The position numbers and the translations under genes were made by a program. A stretch of 52,674 bases of DNA from a virus, in the IMG/VR virus record IMGVR_UViG_3300030098_003093, positions 1-52,674 of that record; one strand, 5' to 3'. The notes under the pieces are model-generated. The model saw only the letters and a program-made list of their open reading frames with translations. It made no database searches and was not told the DNA's origin. Shown here one piece after another: positions 36,307 to 46,335 of this stretch; the first letter of the stretch is position 1; each line of letters begins with the position of its first letter.

Positions 36307-37401
36307 ATGGAAGAAAACAGATTTGAGGAGTTAGTGGCTAAAAATATGGGTGCTAAAATAGAAACCGAAAAAGCTCCTGCTGAAGAAGTTAAACAAGAAG
36401 CACCAAAACAAGAAACTGCAACTGAAGAAAAAACAGAAGCAGTTAAAGAAGATAGTTCTTTAAAAACGGAGGAAACTCCAACGAAAACGGAGGAAACTCC
36501 AACGGAAGAAAAAAACACTCAATCTGAAGGTGAGGCTGTTACCAAACAACCTAGTTTTGAAGAATTGTTAAGCGAAAAGTTTGACGGTAAATACAAAACG
36601 GTTGAAGAGTTACAATCAGCTTTATCATCACAAAGTGCTTCTAGCGAAGATGCTTTTGCTAACGAACAGATAGCAAAATTAAATGAATATGTCGCTAAAG
36701 GAGGTAGCATGGAAGAGTTTTTTAGTACTCAAACGGCTAATTATGAGGAAATGGATACTGAAAATGTTGTGAAAAGTCACATGAAGTTTAAGAATCCAGA
36801 ATTAACTATGGAAGAAATTGGTCTTTTATATGAAGATACATATAAGCTAGATGAGGACGAATATACGGATAAAGAAGTTAAGTTGTCTAAGATTAAACTT
36901 AAGCAAAAGTCTTTAGAGGCTAGAAAAGAGCTTATGAAATTTCAAAGCGATAACGCTATTCCTAAAACTGCAAAAGATGCAGAAGCTGAAAGGCTAGCTT
37001 TAGAAGAAAACCAAGCAAATTGGAGGTCTAGAGTTAATGAAGGATTAAAAGATTTTCAAGAAGTAAGTTTTGATTTAAACGATAAAGGAGATAAATATAC
37101 TTTTGCTGTAAATGAAGATTCTATGAAGTACGTTAAAAATACAACTTCTAATCTTTCTGACTTCTGGAAAAGATATGTAAAAGAAGACGGTAGTGAAGAT
37201 ATTGGAAAAATAGCAAGAGAAATGGCTATTCTTGAAAATGTTGACAATATAGTAAGAAGTGCATATGCTCAAGGAAAGTCTGGAGGGAAAGAAGATGTAA
37301 TTAATGACATTAAAAATCCATCATATACACCAGAAAGTAAATCTAGCGACGGAACGCCATTATCCATACAAGAACAGATTAGTAAGCAATTACTAGAATA
37401 A
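36307..37401 (+). CDS. Scaffold-like acidic coiled-coil protein
   Basis: 364 residues. The N-terminal 80 are low-complexity, rich in Glu, Lys and Thr, including two copies of KTEETPT encoded by a 21-bp tandem repeat (36463-36504). The rest is strongly helical and acidic with coiled-coil character. Location between portal and major capsid, and composition, fit a scaffolding protein that would be removed after head assembly. Confidence 0.65.
   Translation: MEENRFEELVAKNMGAKIETEKAPAEEVKQEAPKQETATEEKTEAVKEDSSLKTEETPTKTEETPTEEKNTQSEGEAVTKQPSFEELLSEKFDGKYKTVEELQSALSSQSASSEDAFANEQIAKLNEYVAKGGSMEEFFSTQTANYEEMDTENVVKSHMKFKNPELTMEEIGLLYEDTYKLDEDEYTDKEVKLSKIKLKQKSLEARKELMKFQSDNAIPKTAKDAEAERLALEENQANWRSRVNEGLKDFQEVSFDLNDKGDKYTFAVNEDSMKYVKNTTSNLSDFWKRYVKEDGSEDIGKIAREMAILENVDNIVRSAYAQGKSGGKEDVINDIKNPSYTPESKSSDGTPLSIQEQISKQLLE
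36463..36504 (+). repeat. 21-bp tandem duplication in the scaffold gene
   Basis: Two identical 21-bp units encode KTEETPT twice in the disordered N-terminus. Slippage-prone. Confidence 0.85.
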
Positions 37402-37434
37402 ATTAATTATTAACGAATATAAAAATTAAAAAAA

Positions 37435-38829
37435 ATGGCATATTCAAGCGGAACGGGTTATGCGAATGGAATTCCTAGTGCATTCCAAGTAGCAACCCAA
37501 GAAAACTATGTGTCTACAATTAATGTTCACATGCCAGAAAAGGCAGAAGACTTTATTTCTAGATACGGAGACCAATCTTTAACAGGATTTTTGGACTCAA
37601 TGGGAGCTATGGCTCCAACTGCTCAAAAAAAATACGAGCACTATGAAGATGATTGGATTCATCAAAATTTTAAACTAGAGGCAGGTGCTACTGTAGCTGT
37701 TGCTGGTACAACTGTTACTTTAGCTGATGCATCGTCTTCTGACGGTACATCATCAGGTAAATTCTTTTTAAGAGTTGGTGATGTTGTAATGTCTCCTCTA
37801 GGAGAGTTAGCTCTTTGTACTGAGCGTGCAGCTAATAATACTGCAAAATTAGTTGCGTATAATTCAGCATGGACTGCAACTACTACAGCTCAAACATTAA
37901 TCATTATTGGTAATGAGTGGGGTGAGAGTACTAATCAGCCAGAAGGAATTACTCCTGTTGCTAATCACTACTTTAACTACACAATGATTATGAAAGAATC
38001 ATTTGATGTTTCTGGTTCTGAAGCAACTAACAAAACTTGGTTTAAAGTTAACGACCCTAATACAGGTCAATCTGGTTACCTTTGGTACTTAAAAGGTGAG
38101 GCTGATACTTACAAGCGTTTTATGAACTATTGTGAGACTATGATGCTTCAAGGTAAGATTGCTACAAACTCAAACGCTGCTTTACAAGCTGGTCAAACTG
38201 CTGGTTCTATTGGTGCGGGTGGTATTACAGGTTCTGAAGGACTTATTGAGTTTATTAGAACAGGTAATACTCAAACTTATAACCAATTAGCTGGATTTAA
38301 CTTATCTGATTTTGACTCAATGATTAGAACTTTAGACACTAATAGAGGTGCTAAAGAAAATACTATGTGGTGTGGTATTGACTTATCATTAGCTATTGAC
38401 GATGCAGTTGCAGCTATGTTTGCAGGTGGTGGTATTTCTTATGGCGCATTTAATGGTGCTGAAGAAATCGCTGTAGCATTCGGATTTAAATCTTTCACTA
38501 GAGGTGGTTATACGTTCCATAAGAAAACTTATGATGCGTTTAATTACTTACCTATGTTTGGTGCTGATGGATACAATTACGCTGGAATGGGAATGGTTAT
38601 TCCAGGTGATATGAGAAAAGATGCAAAAACAGGTTCATCTATACCTTCTTTAAGAGTTAGATATAAAGAAGCAGGAGGATACTCAAGAAAAATGGAACAC
38701 TGGTTAACAGGTTCTGCTGGTCTTGCAAATCCAACTAATGAGACTGATAATATGGAAGTACACTACAGAACTGAAAGAGGTTTTGAAGGATTCGCTTCTA
38801 ATAGATTTATCTTGTTAGAAAGAGCTTAA
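37435..38829 (+). CDS. Major capsid protein
   Basis: 464 residues immediately after the scaffold-like gene, with the layout of HK97-fold capsids of Bacteroidota phages: N-terminal arm (FQVATQENYVSTINVHMPEKAEDFISRYGDQ), a beta-rich insertion (about 75-160) and central helices (FDSMIRTLDTNRG, LSLAIDDAVAAMFAGG), ending in the conserved-looking YRTERGFEGFASNRFILLERA. Codons are notably regular, typical of highly expressed capsid genes. Followed by a strong terminator. Confidence 0.8.
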   Translation: MAYSSGTGYANGIPSAFQVATQENYVSTINVHMPEKAEDFISRYGDQSLTGFLDSMGAMAPTAQKKYEHYEDDWIHQNFKLEAGATVAVAGTTVTLADASSSDGTSSGKFFLRVGDVVMSPLGELALCTERAANNTAKLVAYNSAWTATTTAQTLIIIGNEWGESTNQPEGITPVANHYFNYTMIMKESFDVSGSEATNKTWFKVNDPNTGQSGYLWYLKGEADTYKRFMNYCETMMLQGKIATNSNAALQAGQTAGSIGAGGITGSEGLIEFIRTGNTQTYNQLAGFNLSDFDSMIRTLDTNRGAKENTMWCGIDLSLAIDDAVAAMFAGGGISYGAFNGAEEIAVAFGFKSFTRGGYTFHKKTYDAFNYLPMFGADGYNYAGMGMVIPGDMRKDAKTGSSIPSLRVRYKEAGGYSRKMEHWLTGSAGLANPTNETDNMEVHYRTERGFEGFASNRFILLERA

Positions 38830-38851
38830 TAAGCTTAGTTACTGAAAGAAT

Positions 38852-38883
38852 GGGAGGGAAAGCCTCCCTCCCTTCTTTTTTTT
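38852..38883 (+). terminator. Intrinsic terminator after the capsid gene
   Basis: GGGAGG-gaaag-CCTCCC stem followed by a C/T stretch and an eight-T run. Confidence 0.85.
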
Positions 38884-38907
38884 ATTAATTATATTAAATT
38901 TTAGAAA

Positions 38908-39735
38908 ATGGCAAACAAAAAAAGAAAACCGACGGTATATACATTATCGTCAAAAAATGAAGCTCCTGCTACGTCAGGAAAAAATTATCCAGCTACTGCT
39001 AGGATACCATCTATAGATGAAATCTATGATGACTCAACAGAAACAAATAGAATGATTCGTTACGTTGTTGGAGAGCAATCAATATACGAAGACGAACAAA
39101 CTACAGACAATCCAATTATAGGCGATGTTGTTTTTACAAATGGAATACTTACTGTTCCTTTTAATCAAGTAAATTTGAAAAAATATTTAGAAGCTTGTAA
39201 TTATAATGCAGATAATCCAGATAGAATTGACACCATTAAGCCTTTGTTTAGTAAAGTAAATACAGAGTTTGATGCTCAAAAATCTATAAAGGCATTAGAG
39301 GTTGAATATTTAGCTACTGATACTTTAATGAAAATGGAAGCTCAAAAAATGGTAGGATATGCTAGAGCTATGGGGGTTGATGTAGATAGAAGCATGTATG
39401 AAATAAAACATGACATGATGGTTATGGCTAAAGGAAATCCAGAGTTATTTATGGAAGAAATTTCTAATCCTATGATTGAAAGAAAACAAATAATAATGGA
39501 TGCTTTAGATGAAAAATTTGTTTATGAAAATAAAGGTAAAAGACAATTTTACTGGGCAGATACTAAAGAGTTAATTTTTACTGTTCCAGTAGGGATAAAT
39601 CCTTTAGATGCTTTTACAGAATATACTTTTGACGACGAAGGAACTCCTGTGTTTTCAAGAATAAAGAGAATGCTTTCTGGAGAAAAAGAAGAAGTTAAAA
39701 CTGTAAAAAAACAATCAAAAAAGGTTAAAGTATAG
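38908..39735 (+). CDS. Putative head-associated protein
   Basis: 275 residues. N-terminus disordered and basic, middle helical with NPELFMEEISNPMIERKQIIMDALDEKFVYENKGKRQFYW, then FTVPVGINPLDAFTEYTF and a Lys-rich end. Its place after the capsid gene suggests a head completion or decoration function. No family recognised. Confidence 0.5.
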   Translation: MANKKRKPTVYTLSSKNEAPATSGKNYPATARIPSIDEIYDDSTETNRMIRYVVGEQSIYEDEQTTDNPIIGDVVFTNGILTVPFNQVNLKKYLEACNYNADNPDRIDTIKPLFSKVNTEFDAQKSIKALEVEYLATDTLMKMEAQKMVGYARAMGVDVDRSMYEIKHDMMVMAKGNPELFMEEISNPMIERKQIIMDALDEKFVYENKGKRQFYWADTKELIFTVPVGINPLDAFTEYTFDDEGTPVFSRIKRMLSGEKEEVKTVKKQSKKVKV

Positions 39736-39762
39736 ATTTAACTTAAATATTATTTAAAATTA

Positions 39763-39792
39763 GGGGATATTTATACGTATCCCCTTTTTTTT
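39763..39792 (+). terminator. Intrinsic terminator
   Basis: GGGGATA / TATCCCC stem with an 8-nt loop, followed by eight T, before the giant gene. Confidence 0.85.
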
Positions 39793-39807
39793 ATCCAATT
39801 ATTTTTG

Positions 39808-39815
39808 TATATTTG
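39808..39815 (+). promoter_or_regulatory. TATATTTG promoter element
   Basis: TATATTTG, 34 nt before the ATG at 39850, directly after the terminator, so the giant fibre gene is a separate transcription unit. Confidence 0.5.
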
Positions 39816-39849
39816 TGGTTAGTCTTAGATATTATTTAAATAAAATTAC

Positions 39850-42800
39850 ATGGCAGTACTATCCGCTTACTCTTATCTTTTTGAAGTAAATCCAACAGAC
39901 CAAACTACAGGTCTTGGAAAAAACGGAGACCATAGCGCTAATTATGGGTCAGCTAATACAGGGGCAGCATTAACAACAGGAAATTGGTCTCCTCCTGCAG
40001 GTCATCAAGGGGGTACTTTTGCTGCAAATAATACTACTAACCCTCCTACTCCTGGGGGTGTTTCAGGTAGGGGTGGTAAAACAACAGTAAGGGTTACTAT
40101 CGCTATAGATAGAAGTAATTTTAAACCTGCACTTGGGCCTACTGGTTCTGGATTAGAAAGACCAATAGCTCCAAAAATGCTAGAAATACAAGATATTACT
40201 GGAGATGGTATTTATCCAAGCTTACAACATTTTCCTGGTGGGCAATATAATCATCCTTTAGGTTTGAATGCAGGTGGTGCCTCGTCAGGAGAGTACCGAG
40301 TTCTTGATTATGTTGATGACGGAAAATTTCATGAAGCTTTAACTGCTGGTTCTACAGGTCATAGTACTTATCAGGGAGGAGGGATACCTCCGACATCAGG
40401 AGAAAGAACATTTCAAGTAGAATTTACTAATGGTCATATAGAAACTATTACTGTTTTTGTTTTAGGAAGAAATGCCTTATACCATGAAGGGGAAGACATT
40501 ACAGATATTGCTATTGATACAAATCTTCCTAGTTTTTACGGTAATGGAATGACTCATACAGGAGCGGGAAATGTTAGTACATATTCTACACTAGATAGTG
40601 AAAGTGTATCTGTTGGTAAATTTTCTGGCGGTGAATCTGCAATACGAATGAATTATAACACCCTAAGCCCTCCTAGCAGCGGAACTCCAGCAGGATGGCC
40701 TGTTAATACAATTTTAAATAGCCCTTCAATGGGTAGTACTGATGCATATTGTGGGGGTTATGAACCTAGAATGCTGGTTGGTAGTCAATCATTAATAGGT
40801 CACCCTAATTTAAAATGGGGAACAACTATTGAGCCTGGAGGTTGTAGCGGTTCTTGTTGGGACGGAACTCCTAAGTCGTTAGTTATGGCCGCTAAGGTTG
40901 TGCAAGATGACGACGAAAGATTTGCTGGAATTACAGATTTTGTATTGCACGATATAGCATCCTTAAACTCAGGTTTTGGTTCATCAGGAAATAAAGTTTA
41001 TTCTGGGGTGCCTCATAACTGGGTTGGTTATGCTAAATTTAATAGTGGTTGGAGTCAACCATCATTAATAGCCGGTCAATATCCACCTTTAAATATGCTA
41101 GGGACTCCTACTGGTAGTAATTTTACTGCTAATTTAGATAATACATATATTGATTTTAATAATAATAGTTTAGATAAAAATTCTTACTTTAGAATACCTG
41201 CTAGCCCTATAAGTGTAAATAACTCTGCAGGCTCTTTAGATACAGAGATAAGAGAAATTTTTCTACATGAAGATTCATGGATTATAGGAACGGTTGGAGG
41301 TCTTTACGAACCAACATCTACTTATGATGCTGTTGTTACTGCAATGTCAGGTGTTAATACGGGAAGTAGTCCAGGAACAGAGAGTTTTAGCTCTGCAGTT
41401 TCCCACACTTATAAATATATTGAAGATGATGTGGATGACCCTTGTAGGAATTTTTCAGTTTCTAATGTTCCTTATACAACTACGGATGAAACTTCAGTTG
41501 GAGCTAACGATGGAACTTTTAGTATAAGTCTTCCGGCTTCAGGTGCGCCTTATAATATAACTATAACAGATAGTTCGGGGACTGTTGTAGGTACTAACAA
41601 TACAGCTTCTAATTTAGCTCCAGGAATGTACACTGTTACCGTTAGAGATAATTCAGATTGTGAAGACCAAATGGCGTTTATGATTTATGCTTCTACTTCT
41701 AGTCCCTGCAACATACAGGCTACAGCAAGCGCATCTATAAAATGTGCCGGGCTATCAACTTTAACTATAAATACTAATCAACCGACAAGTTCTTGGAAAA
41801 CAACTTGGAAAGACCCTTCAGGGGTAGTAATTCCTGTGTTAGGAAACATTTATCAACCACAAGTAAGTGTAAATGCTTCTACAAATCCTGGTACATATAC
41901 GGTTGAAATAGAAGATACTAATTTTGCTTCAGGGGTATGTGTTTTACTTCTTTCAATACCAAATGTTTCTGCTACTGCAATAAACTTAAGCGCAACAGCA
42001 ACAGATGTTACTGTTTTTGGTGGTTCTGATGGAACAGCTACTGCTTTAACTTCTGGAGGGACACCTCCTTTTAATTACTCTTGGAGTAATGGTGCTACTA
42101 CTCAACTTATATCTAATTTAACTGCAGGAACTTATAGCGTAACTGTTACAGATAGTTCTAATTGTACGACTACAGCTAGTGTTACAGTTGGGCAACCTGT
42201 AACCAAGCCAGTTAACGCAAAATGTTTAGATGTTTGCTTAGATTTAGATAATGGAGTGTTTGATTTTGTTGATAATAATGATTATTCTCCAGCAGGCCCA
42301 CAATTACCTTATAGAATTGCTTTAACAATAGAGCATTCAAACGGAACAATAGTTCACCCTGGTTCTTTAGGAAATCCTGATATATTTTCGGATTCAAATT
42401 TAAGCAATGTAAGAACTTACAATTACAATATAAAATACGGTCAAAACAATAAAATACAAATACCATCTAGTAGTGGAAATTATATTTCTGATGTTTATAA
42501 AGTAACAACAGAATGGAATTTTTCAGGAACTTCAGTTCCGGAAGTAACAAAAGTATGCTATATTAACGCTCAAGGATTAGCGATGTTTGATAATATTTCT
42601 ATTGATACATCTTTAACATATAGTTGTACTGGAGATATTATAAGTAAAGACAATACTGTTTATGGCATGAGTGGTATTCCTTTTACTATATCTAGAACTC
42701 ATAAATTATTTGGGCCTTCTACAAGTGGATTGCCAACTCCAGCTTTTACAACTGGAACAAATATGATAACTCATTCTTTATACGAAGGAACTTGGGATAA

Positions 42801-45447
42801 TTTTATAGAAACAGAAATAAAATGGACAATCCCTTCTAGTCCTGCTTTAGGAATAACATATGAGCCTTTGTGTGTTACAAAGACATTATACGGAACTGCT
42901 TCTGTTGACGTAGAATGTTTTGTTGACCCTTGTGTAGTTCAATATTACACAAAAAAAATAAGAAATAAATATGATAAAGCTGTTTGCGATTGCGACACTT
43001 TAAAAATAAAAAAATATAGAGCTCAACTACAAAGAATTGTTGAGTTATTAAATGTATTCATAATAGGAGAACAATCAGAGTGTGCAAATGATTATTCAGA
43101 ATTATGGACTATTCTTGGAATTAGCTACCAAGACCATTTAACCGACCCTAACTGTTGCTCATCTATTAAAGACGCAACACCTAATCCTAAATTAATAGGA
43201 GACGGGTGTATAGGAGATGTAGGGGATTGTGGAGATGATGGAGGAGGAGGTGGGAAACCACCGCCACCACCACCACCGCCGCCAAATAATTGCGCCTGCG
43301 ACTCTACTACTCCTTATTGGGATTTTACACTCCAAGCAGCTGGAGGTTATGCCGTTGGAGATTTAGTGTGGCACACAACACAGATTGGAGGAAATGATGT
43401 TCCTGTTAATACTTGTAAAGCGTGTTTTGAAGTGGGGACTATTCCTACGGGAGGTTGGGACCCAACTTTACCTATCAACGAATTGCCAAATGAAGATAAA
43501 CAACAATATTGGACTTTTGTTACTTGTAATGTTTCTAGTCAAAACAAAGATTGTTTTGGATGTACAGATAAAAATTCTATTGGTTACAATCCAAATGCTG
43601 TGTATGATGATGGTTCTTGTATTCCTTGCGTATATGGATGTCCAGACAGTACAGCATTAAACTATAATTCAGCTGCTACTTGTGACGATGGTTCATGTAT
43701 AGCTGTTGTTTATGGTTGTACAGACCCACTAGCTTTGAATTATTACCCTGGAGCAAATGTTGATGACGGTTCTTGTTGTTATATTTCAGGCTGTACAGAT
43801 GGAGCCGCTACAAATTATTCTCCTACTGCTTGTTATGATGATGGCTCATGTATATATCCAGGAGCATGTACTTCTACTAATTGGGTTAATATTTATTCTT
43901 CTCCAGTTTTACTTCACGATGGTATACCAAAATTTTCAAACTTAGTTTTAGATAATGGAAATAATATTTGGGCTTGGGTGGCTTCAAATAGATTTCCGTA
44001 TGGCCCTATGAATCATCCGATTAATCGTAGTTTGGCTATAGGTCCTGCTGCAGACGTTACATCTCCTACTGATTATTGGGCTCAATCGGCTGGAACTTGG
44101 AATATAAGCCCTGCGCTTAGTTCACTTCCAAACTTTCCTGTTAGTTCTCAAGAAATAGTTACTACAGGAGATGGAAGGTTTTGGTTTGTAAATGGGGAAG
44201 GAGTATCTCAAACAAATGCTTTTGCGGGAATGTCCAGCGCTTCAGCAACTAACGCCGGGGGTGTATTTAGCAGTAAATATAATATTACTTCTCATGCTCT
44301 TCCTGCTTTAGTGAAAAATAAAGAAATGAGATATGTTACTATGGATGTTGATGGTGCTTCTACTCCACTTTTACATATATTATTTGGCTCACGAGATTCT
44401 GCTGATAGCGTTACTCACGGAAGTGGAGGCTCAGAAAGTGGTGCTTATAAAACTTACTATTATACAATGGATACTTCTAATGGTAGCTTTACCTTAGTTG
44501 ATACATTAAATGAATCAAATACAGACTGTCATTTATATTGGAGAAATGAAAACTCTCATGATTTAACTAGTCAATATAAAAACGAAAAAGGAGAAATTAA
44601 TGCTAAATTAAAATGTGATTCTTCTAATAAACCATGGGTTGTTTCTAATGGTAAAATAATGAAATACGATAGTGGGTGGAAAAACATATCTGGAAGTGCT
44701 GCTACAGCAAATGCGGGAGACTTTCATACTCATGCTACTACTGGGGCTAACACTGTTTTCACTGAAGATGCATCAGGTTCAACAAGAAATCCTGGGGGAA
44801 TGTATGGAACAAATCATTGGGAGTATAGAGAAATAACACTAGACTTTTTAATTGACGGTTCTAATAAATACATTTTAACTTATAGTACTAGAAAATTAGA
44901 CAATGCTTCACAACAGGGAAGTTCTCCAGCTGGAGCTGTAAAAGCTACTGATAGAAAAGCAGAAATTATATTACATCATCACAACGGAAGTAGTTGGGCT
45001 CATCACGTTGTACCTACTGCCACTGATTCTAGCGGAGGCTTATTATATGAGCATCCTTTTGATAATTATTTAGATTATCCACGAACAGGAGATACTACAA
45101 CAGCAAAACCTACTATAGCTGTAAGGTCAGGGATTCCTTATGTTTTTGTGTCAACCAATGTTCATGATGGAAGTGACTACGGAGAAACTAGTAAAACTAC
45201 AGTGTATAAATATGATAGCGGATGGACAAAAATAGGAGATGATATTGTAATAGGAGCGCATGGTTGGGGAGCAGATGATACTAATTATAATTATAGTAGA
45301 TTGCTTCAGCCTTTAACGCAATTATTATATAATTCTACTACTGATGAAATTTATGCTATGTCTAACACAGTACCTTCAAATGTAACTGATTTACCTACTG
45401 GGGACTGGACAGGATTTGATGTCATAATTAAAAAAATATGTTTTTAA
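39850..45447 (+). CDS. Giant fibre-like virion protein with SprB-like and GCTD repeats
   Basis: 1865 residues. About 1-530: beta-rich with little charge. About 530-620 and 690-780: domains resembling SprB repeats, the second with GGSDGTATALTSGGTPPFNYSWSNGATTQLI, NLTAGTYSVTVTDSSNC (SprB is the T9SS-secreted gliding adhesin of flavobacteria). About 780-1110: a beta domain and Cys-containing helical module. A Gly run and a nine-proline stretch near 1130-1150 act as a hinge. About 1230-1340: four GCTD-repeat units, as in the T9SS cargo gene. The C-terminal 500 residues are beta-rich with a propeller-like character (WVVSNGKIMKYDSGW, later YKYDSGWTKIGDD). Likely receptor-binding fibre. Confidence 0.65.
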   Translation: MAVLSAYSYLFEVNPTDQTTGLGKNGDHSANYGSANTGAALTTGNWSPPAGHQGGTFAANNTTNPPTPGGVSGRGGKTTVRVTIAIDRSNFKPALGPTGSGLERPIAPKMLEIQDITGDGIYPSLQHFPGGQYNHPLGLNAGGASSGEYRVLDYVDDGKFHEALTAGSTGHSTYQGGGIPPTSGERTFQVEFTNGHIETITVFVLGRNALYHEGEDITDIAIDTNLPSFYGNGMTHTGAGNVSTYSTLDSESVSVGKFSGGESAIRMNYNTLSPPSSGTPAGWPVNTILNSPSMGSTDAYCGGYEPRMLVGSQSLIGHPNLKWGTTIEPGGCSGSCWDGTPKSLVMAAKVVQDDDERFAGITDFVLHDIASLNSGFGSSGNKVYSGVPHNWVGYAKFNSGWSQPSLIAGQYPPLNMLGTPTGSNFTANLDNTYIDFNNNSLDKNSYFRIPASPISVNNSAGSLDTEIREIFLHEDSWIIGTVGGLYEPTSTYDAVVTAMSGVNTGSSPGTESFSSAVSHTYKYIEDDVDDPCRNFSVSNVPYTTTDETSVGANDGTFSISLPASGAPYNITITDSSGTVVGTNNTASNLAPGMYTVTVRDNSDCEDQMAFMIYASTSSPCNIQATASASIKCAGLSTLTINTNQPTSSWKTTWKDPSGVVIPVLGNIYQPQVSVNASTNPGTYTVEIEDTNFASGVCVLLLSIPNVSATAINLSATATDVTVFGGSDGTATALTSGGTPPFNYSWSNGATTQLISNLTAGTYSVTVTDSSNCTTTASVTVGQPVTKPVNAKCLDVCLDLDNGVFDFVDNNDYSPAGPQLPYRIALTIEHSNGTIVHPGSLGNPDIFSDSNLSNVRTYNYNIKYGQNNKIQIPSSSGNYISDVYKVTTEWNFSGTSVPEVTKVCYINAQGLAMFDNISIDTSLTYSCTGDIISKDNTVYGMSGIPFTISRTHKLFGPSTSGLPTPAFTTGTNMITHSLYEGTWDNFIETEIKWTIPSSPALGITYEPLCVTKTLYGTASVDVECFVDPCVVQYYTKKIRNKYDKAVCDCDTLKIKKYRAQLQRIVELLNVFIIGEQSECANDYSELWTILGISYQDHLTDPNCCSSIKDATPNPKLIGDGCIGDVGDCGDDGGGGGKPPPPPPPPPNNCACDSTTPYWDFTLQAAGGYAVGDLVWHTTQIGGNDVPVNTCKACFEVGTIPTGGWDPTLPINELPNEDKQQYWTFVTCNVSSQNKDCFGCTDKNSIGYNPNAVYDDGSCIPCVYGCPDSTALNYNSAATCDDGSCIAVVYGCTDPLALNYYPGANVDDGSCCYISGCTDGAATNYSPTACYDDGSCIYPGACTSTNWVNIYSSPVLLHDGIPKFSNLVLDNGNNIWAWVASNRFPYGPMNHPINRSLAIGPAADVTSPTDYWAQSAGTWNISPALSSLPNFPVSSQEIVTTGDGRFWFVNGEGVSQTNAFAGMSSASATNAGGVFSSKYNITSHALPALVKNKEMRYVTMDVDGASTPLLHILFGSRDSADSVTHGSGGSESGAYKTYYYTMDTSNGSFTLVDTLNESNTDCHLYWRNENSHDLTSQYKNEKGEINAKLKCDSSNKPWVVSNGKIMKYDSGWKNISGSAATANAGDFHTHATTGANTVFTEDASGSTRNPGGMYGTNHWEYREITLDFLIDGSNKYILTYSTRKLDNASQQGSSPAGAVKATDRKAEIILHHHNGSSWAHHVVPTATDSSGGLLYEHPFDNYLDYPRTGDTTTAKPTIAVRSGIPYVFVSTNVHDGSDYGETSKTTVYKYDSGWTKIGDDIVIGAHGWGADDTNYNYSRLLQPLTQLLYNSTTDEIYAMSNTVPSNVTDLPTGDWTGFDVIIKKICF

Positions 45448-45458
45448 TATAATATATT

Positions 45459-46274
45459 ATGGGAAAAATACAATATAAAGAAATATTAAATGATGGAACA
45501 GAGAAGGCACAATATTCTTCTAAAAATACTCGTAAAGTAGTTAAAAAAGTAGGACACAAGGGTAATTATTCAGATGTAATTATAAAATCTCCTTTTCTTA
45601 ATTTAGAAAAAACTGGAACTGGAACATCTGTTAATCCTTATGTTTACAAAATAGATGTAGCAGATACTTTTGCTAATTCTTTATCTTCACAAAGAACATT
45701 GGTTTCTGAATTTAACGAAAAAGCTGAAAACATAACAAACATAAAAGAAAGACTAAAATATATAAACAATAAAAATTTACAGGCTAAATATAAATCTATA
45801 TCTTTTTCTGTAAATCTTTTAGATTTTTTAACCATGCAAGGTAAAGATAAAAAAATAAACACCTTGGATGTTAATTATATATATAATCCAGATAAAAAAA
45901 ATATATCTATTAATTCTTTACATTATTTAGATTCAAAAAAAACAAATAGAAATTGGTCTCAAAACAATTCTTTTTCATTAGAAGGTATAAACGAAAAAGA
46001 AATACATTTTTTAAAGACAACTTTTATTAATGATAATAGCGACAATACTAGATTTAAAGAAGATAATAAAGGGGAGTCTTTTAAAAGAGCCTCAAAAGAT
46101 TTTGTTTTTAATATATCTAAAACTTTAAAAGTTAATTTTAATGTAACAAACAAAATTGAGTTTCATTTTACTAATAAAAATATACATGTTACAAATGTTT
46201 ATTTAGAAAAATTATTAAAAGAAAATTCAAAAAAAGGAAATGCAATAATTCAATTCTATATTGAATACAATTAA
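45459..46274 (+). CDS. Fibre-associated paralogue
   Basis: 271 residues. LNLEKTGTGTSVNPYVYKIDVADTFANSLSSQRTLVSEFNEKAENITNIKERL parallels the SLTSSGSGTSADPVIYSMDLGPSISSNIAYIAENIHE segment of the next gene, so the two share a module. The remainder is beta-rich and Lys/Asn-rich. Possibly a fibre adaptor or trimer cap. Confidence 0.5.
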   Translation: MGKIQYKEILNDGTEKAQYSSKNTRKVVKKVGHKGNYSDVIIKSPFLNLEKTGTGTSVNPYVYKIDVADTFANSLSSQRTLVSEFNEKAENITNIKERLKYINNKNLQAKYKSISFSVNLLDFLTMQGKDKKINTLDVNYIYNPDKKNISINSLHYLDSKKTNRNWSQNNSFSLEGINEKEIHFLKTTFINDNSDNTRFKEDNKGESFKRASKDFVFNISKTLKVNFNVTNKIEFHFTNKNIHVTNVYLEKLLKENSKKGNAIIQFYIEYN

Positions 46275-46293
46275 TATAAATAAATAATTAGGA

Positions 46294-46319
46294 ATACTCA
46301 TTAATTTTGAGTATATTTG
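46294..46319 (+). promoter_or_regulatory. TATATTTG promoter with overlapping inverted repeat
   Basis: TATATTTG (46312-46319), 16 nt before the ATG at 46336. ATACTCA-n7-TGAGTAT (46294-46314) is a perfect 7-bp inverted repeat overlapping the promoter, suitable for a repressor or activator. Confidence 0.5.
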
Positions 46320-46335
46320 TAAAAATAAATATAAT

